The translations under genes were made by a program, and so were the position numbers. The notes under the pieces were generated by a model. The model was not told where the DNA came from. It did no database searches and saw only the letters and a list, made by a program, of their open reading frames with translations. A stretch of 64,000 nucleotides of DNA from Nostoc sp. UHCC 0926. Lineage in GTDB: Bacteria; Cyanobacteriota; Cyanobacteriia; Cyanobacteriales; Nostocaceae. Below are positions 62,774 to 64,000 of this stretch, in pieces (the stretch's first letter is position 1; each line of letters begins with the position of its first letter). The stretch lies in contig NZ_CP117768.1 in NCBI RefSeq assembly GCF_028623165.1, positions 5,336,001 to 5,400,000 on the forward strand. Reading direction: 5' to 3'.

Positions 62774-64000
62774 CGATAGTCAGATTGACTCGCACAATCA
62801 TATCGTTGAAATCTTTGTCACCACCACTTGCTAAATCCTCAAAGCCAAAAACATTATTCCCTAACAAGCGAATGTGATCTACTTTATCAGCGTTAGCTCC
62901 CAAGAATGGGAAGTAAACTGCTGGATCGTTATTTGAATTGCTATCAAGTAAAGCATTAGGCGTACCATTAGTAATAATAAATGGTACAAAGATAGAACCT
63001 GGCTGGAAAGTTCCTGTGAAAGTTGCACTACCTTGGTTATTAACTGTCAAGTCAATGCCTGCAACCCGCCCACGAACAGCGGCTTCAGTATAACCAGCCT
63101 GTCCGGTGAGAATATCTGCTTTGCCATCTCCGTTGGTGTCAATGCCACCATTTTCATCAGCTACTTGATAGAAGCCGATAAAATTATTGAAAGCTGCTTC
63201 TCTGTTGACCACAAAATCAGCTTTTACCTGACTTGTGACACCGCGCAAATCAATCACTTCTCCTTGGGAGTTTCCTTGCAGATTTGTACCCAGAGGTAAT
63301 GAATCATTTGTGGACTGAATTTTTACCACCAGATTATTGAAGTCAGCAGCGTTATTACCAGAGCCATCTTTCGAAGCAAGGGAAAAGTCATCATTCCCCA
63401 AGTCTGTAATCTTTTGCGTTAAAGGATCAGAAAATAGTATGTCTGTGAGTGAAGTTACTCCAGTCCGTACACCATCAGTTGTGCTATTTTTCACCAAATA
63501 AAATCTGAAGTTATCACCGGAGTTAAATTCCAACAGATGTGTCAAATTGTCAGTATTAAACCCATTGGGAAGATTGGCAATAGCAGAGAAAATTACCTTA
63601 GCTCGGTCTAAAGCTGCTTGGGCATAACCTGCTGCGCCTGGAGCAATACCATTGATATTACCTTGAGCATCGTCAACGGTAAACACTCCTAGTTCATTTA
63701 CAAGATTAGAGCTTTGTCCGGTGAGAGTAACTTGAAGTTTTGATTTGCTACTGCTATTAGAGATTTTAAAGATATTATCCGCAACTTTTGAAAGCTTGAA
63801 GGTAGGTGCATCATTTCCTGTGTCTAGGCTAAAGGCAGCAGTTGCGGGGGTAATGCCACCATTGCCATCGATGACATTGTAGTTAAGGTTAACTGTACCC
63901 TTGTAGTTAGCAGCGGGGTTAAAGGTGTAAGTTCCATCGCCATTGTCAGTCAGAGTGCCATTGGTAGCAGTTAATCCAGAAACAGAAAGGGTATCATTGT
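62769..64000 (-). CDS. Large DUF4114 surface/adhesin-type protein, 3' part
   Basis: The frame stays open to the window edge, so at least 410 residues of a longer protein; no start is visible. The part near 63700-64000 reads as beta-sandwich repeats (NGTLTDNGDGTYTFNPAANYKGTV), the cadherin-like/VCBS repeat used in giant RTX-type adhesins. The C-terminal 70 residues form a DUF4114 domain, with HIRLLGNNVFGFEDLASGGDKDFNDMIVRV, an acidic likely calcium-binding motif. Such proteins are exported and calcium-dependent. Its stop codon comes from the adjoining repeat. Confidence 0.88.
   Translation of the reverse strand, partial: NDTLSVSGLTATNGTLTDNGDGTYTFNPAANYKGTVNLNYNVIDGNGGITPATAAFSLDTGNDAPTFKLSKVADNIFKISNSSSKSKLQVTLTGQSSNLVNELGVFTVDDAQGNINGIAPGAAGYAQAALDRAKVIFSAIANLPNGFNTDNLTHLLEFNSGDNFRFYLVKNSTTDGVRTGVTSLTDILFSDPLTQKITDLGNDDFSLASKDGSGNNAADFNNLVVKIQSTNDSLPLGTNLQGNSQGEVIDLRGVTSQVKADFVVNREAAFNNFIGFYQVADENGGIDTNGDGKADILTGQAGYTEAAVRGRVAGIDLTVNNQGSATFTGTFQPGSIFVPFIITNGTPNALLDSNSNNDPAVYFPFLGANADKVDHIRLLGNNVFGFEDLASGGDKDFNDMIVRVNLTIA

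Overview
The window looks like chromosomal DNA of a filamentous, probably heterocyst-forming cyanobacterium of the Nostoc/Anabaena group. The signs are very frequent GCGATCGC (HIP1) octamers inside and between genes, a high-light-inducible protein, the photosystem I assembly factor Ycf3, a terminal oxidase cluster of the cyanobacterial ARTO/Cox3 type, and dense short interspersed repeats (heptanucleotide repeats such as GGGCATT, AT-rich TTTTAGA/TTTTGGA arrays, and small inverted-repeat elements). No rRNA, CRISPR array or prophage is visible; there is one tRNA (Ser, CGA).

Layout. 0-16 kb: CapA-like protein, tRNA-Ser, a methyltransferase, a class A beta-lactamase-like protein, D-lactate dehydrogenase, an M50-like membrane protease, an FHA protein, 6-phosphogluconolactonase, RNase PH, an adenylate-kinase-like protein and a BtuR/CobA-like protein. 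These are followed by a minus-strand deoxypyrimidine cluster (thymidylate synthase-like, dCMP deaminase, membrane-anchored dCTP-deaminase-like, deoxyribosyltransferase-like). 15-28 kb: Hli protein, thioredoxin-like protein, an RND pump with its adaptor, two glutathione-transferase-type proteins, GatC, Ycf3 (with a frameshifted start), an SRAP protein and YggU. 28-39 kb is an accessory region with mobile DNA. An IS1634-like element carrying an internally deleted transposase splits a DUF2809 gene. An intact IS200/IS605-type element (TnpA and TnpB) splits an Uma2-family gene. Between them are an ABC-ATPase fragment, an ArsR regulator, two non-haem-iron oxygenase-like genes and a TnpB relic.

39-53 kb: HD-domain protein, CheR, unknown proteins, then the minus-strand cluster DUF2231-DUF2231-coxB-coxA-coxC. 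Its subunit II has lost the CuA ligands, so it should oxidise quinol rather than cytochrome c. CheB and a hybrid histidine kinase follow. 53-57 kb: an overlapping three-gene unit (RelE/Gp49-like toxin, XRE antitoxin, KGGVGR-type ParA-like ATPase with helical repeats), then recR. 57-64 kb: a 1286-residue TPR-CHAT caspase-like protein, an upstream smaller protein sharing its N-terminal module, repeats, and the 3' part of a large DUF4114 surface protein that runs off the window.

Best candidates for something new: the CHAT/short-partner pair, the toxin-antitoxin-ATPase unit, and the deoxypyrimidine cluster with a membrane-tethered, apparently catalytically altered dCTP-deaminase fold. The clearest structural discoveries are two IS insertions whose pre-insertion genes can be reconstructed, a one-base homopolymer frameshift in ycf3, and nested or expanded miniature repeats.
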